Origin: Parasedimentitalea maritima
GTDB lineage: Bacteria > Pseudomonadota > Alphaproteobacteria > Rhodobacterales > Rhodobacteraceae
Assembly (NCBI RefSeq): GCF_005771405.1
Contig: NZ_VAUA01000002.1
Location: 1 to 64,000 of the forward strand
DNA length: 64,000 nucleotides
Direction of reading: 5' to 3'
Shown here piece after piece: positions 62,926-64,000 of the stretch. The position numbers and the translations under genes were made by a program. The notes under the pieces are model-generated. The model saw only the letters and a program-made list of their open reading frames with translations. It was not told the origin of the DNA and searched no databases. Within the stretch, counting starts at the first letter, position 1; each line of letters opens with the position of its first letter.

Positions 62926-63762
62926 ATGAACCCGCAACGTATCGCAGCTTTTTCAAACGGCCAGGCAGGTGGAAACCCAGCTGGAGTTGTCATTCAGGAC
63001 CAATTGCCGGCCCCAAAAGAGATGCAGACCCTTGCACGTGAAATCGGCTATTCCGAAACCGTTTTTGCAGCCCCCATGGGCGACCAGTGGCAGGTCCGCT
63101 ATTATTCGCCCGAAGCTGAGGTCGCTTTTTGTGGCCACGCAACAATCGCCCTTGGGGTTGCTTTGGGGGAAGCTTATCAGGCAGGAACGTTCGATTTGCA
63201 GCTGTCACAGGGCAGTATTGCGGTTTCTGCCGCTGAAACTCAAAATGGCTGGACCGCCGAACTCAAGTCCCCCGAAACCTGGTCCAAGCCACTGGACACC
63301 GCGCTACTGGAGCAATTGAAATCGCTCTTTGGTCTGAGCGATGATCAACTTGATCCTCGCCTTCCCGCAACCCTGGGCTTTGCAGGCAACCAGCACGCCA
63401 TACTCGCCCTGCGCAACCGGGCTGACCTGAAAAACATGTCCTATGACTTCGACACGGGTCTCGCCCTGATGCAGGAACACGACCTGACAACAACCAGCCT
63501 GCTCTATGTTGAATCGGACACTGTTATTGTCTCTCGCAACGCCTTTGCCATTGGTGGCGTGGTAGAAGACCCAGCCACAGGCGCTGCAGCCGCCGCACTT
63601 GGTGGTGCATTGGTTGATCTCAACTGGCCCTCCTTGCAAGGTGGTGGCGCTTTTCAGATCCGACAGGGTGAGGACATGGGGCAGCCATCCATCCTGAATG
63701 TCACCGTGTCCGGTAAGTCAGGCGATAGCGTCCATGTCGCAGGCACCGCACGGAACATCTGA
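62926..63762 (+). CDS. PhzF family epimerase/isomerase
   Basis: A 278-residue protein of the phenazine biosynthesis PhzF/diaminopimelate epimerase-fold family. The N-terminal half starts NPQRIAAFSNGQAGGNPAGV with the catalytic glutamate in YSETVFAAP and YYSPEAEVAFCGHATIALG; the C-terminal half carries VEDPATGAAAAALGGAL. GGAG lies 8 nt before the ATG. It is AT-flanked and sits where yajC/secD often lie in related genomes; a recent insertion is likely. Substrate unknown; a phenazine cluster is absent. Confidence 0.88.
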   Translation: MNPQRIAAFSNGQAGGNPAGVVIQDQLPAPKEMQTLAREIGYSETVFAAPMGDQWQVRYYSPEAEVAFCGHATIALGVALGEAYQAGTFDLQLSQGSIAVSAAETQNGWTAELKSPETWSKPLDTALLEQLKSLFGLSDDQLDPRLPATLGFAGNQHAILALRNRADLKNMSYDFDTGLALMQEHDLTTTSLLYVESDTVIVSRNAFAIGGVVEDPATGAAAAALGGALVDLNWPSLQGGGAFQIRQGEDMGQPSILNVTVSGKSGDSVHVAGTARNI

Positions 63763-63810
63763 TCATCCAAGAAAGCCGGTCAATGTGGCAATGCCTTTCA
63801 AACCTGCACA

Positions 63811-63879
63811 TTAATCGGCTTCCAAAACCAACTTCTCCAGCGCACCAGAAATGCGGGTGAGTGCAGCCTGTTCCGTCAT
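63811..63879 (-). pseudogene. vestigial duplicate of the DUF815 gene 5' end
   Basis: A 22-codon frame reads MTEQAALTRISGALEKLVLEAD then stop. It parallels the DUF815 start MDQITLTRIAEALERM, and the DNA similarity appears to continue upstream (GCTGAC, AAGC, CACATT words at matching spacing). It is probably a remnant of duplication around the PhzF insertion, not a functional gene. Confidence 0.6.
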
Positions 63880-64000
63880 AACCTGTGGCTGACGAAGCCA
63901 ATTTCGGCGAGGGCGACAACAGACCGCACATTGATCCAGTACATGTACTGGGCGATCCCGACAAAATGGGACAGCGATGCTGGAAACAATCTATAGTCGG
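63880..64000. other. right edge of the window, no gene assigned
   Basis: This segment shows words shared with the DUF815 upstream region. No complete gene is visible; the window ends here. Confidence 0.35.

Overview
The window reads as a chromosomal segment of a marine alphaproteobacterium of the Rhodobacteraceae, most likely the Roseobacter group. Pointers are the alanine racemase-MlaE-MlaF-PqiA-RadA-CvpA-PurF gene order, the alphaproteobacterial sulfite reductase operon with its DUF2849 and DUF934 partner genes, SurE-Pcm-NlpD next to a DUF815 ATPase, a TRAP dicarboxylate-type transporter with a DctBD-type two-component system, and a CtrA-type TTAA-N7-TTAA site. These are inferences from gene content; no database was searched.

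Layout. 0-14 kb: the edge of an insertion sequence, tRNA-Val, a histidine phosphatase, cold-shock protein, an HU-like protein with a long basic tail, an Lrp regulator divergent from a leucine-dehydrogenase-family enzyme, lon, tgt, an SPFH/NfeD membrane pair, tpiA, two Fe-S assembly accessory genes, a beta-barrel protein, a low-GC pentapeptide mini-protein, and a VOC protein with an AraC regulator. 14.7-21.7 kb: one block on the minus strand with TRAP subunits M, Q and P, a GNAT enzyme, and a DctD/DctB-like pair; two strong palindromes lie upstream of the periplasmic binding protein gene. 21.8-28.8 kb: a cytochrome P450, then an assimilatory sulfate reduction operon (siroheme methyltransferase, DUF2849, sulfite reductase, APS/PAPS reductase, DUF934, ferredoxin-NADP reductase) controlled in all likelihood by a divergent Lrp-type gene with a palindromic operator between them. 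28.9-31.2 kb: an alanine-rich helical repeat protein, infC with an apparent ATA start, and a small secreted protein. 31.3-39.8 kb: a complete molybdenum hydroxylase locus (MoxR, VWA/CoxE, XdhC, a molybdopterin-binding protein, small, large and medium subunits), all on the minus strand.

40-64 kb: a glycosyltransferase and an unknown protein, pyrC-pyrE, dnaB, an NTF2-like protein, alr-mlaE-mlaF, an apparently foreign DUF2971 gene followed by a cruciform, two small membrane proteins (one PqiA-like), radA, cvpA, a CtrA-box-associated Hint-domain protein, purF, a DUF2199 protein, a small roseobacter-type protein, an SDR, a methyltransferase, surE-pcm-nlpD, a DUF815 ATPase, and a PhzF-family gene followed by a decayed duplicate of the DUF815 gene start.

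The most unusual signal not carried by the genes is a set of dispersed palindromic repeats: a 46-47 bp element in three copies (one of which forms the N-terminal codons of the APS/PAPS reductase), a short palindrome in four copies including an inverted doublet inside the molybdenum hydroxylase locus, a larger structured element in two copies, and a single long cruciform. The second main point of interest is a DctD-like response regulator that has lost the sigma-54 contact motif and the Walker A lysine yet has what look like intact target palindromes nearby. I do not see CRISPR arrays, rRNA genes, prophage, plasmid functions or a recognisable new multi-gene defence system.
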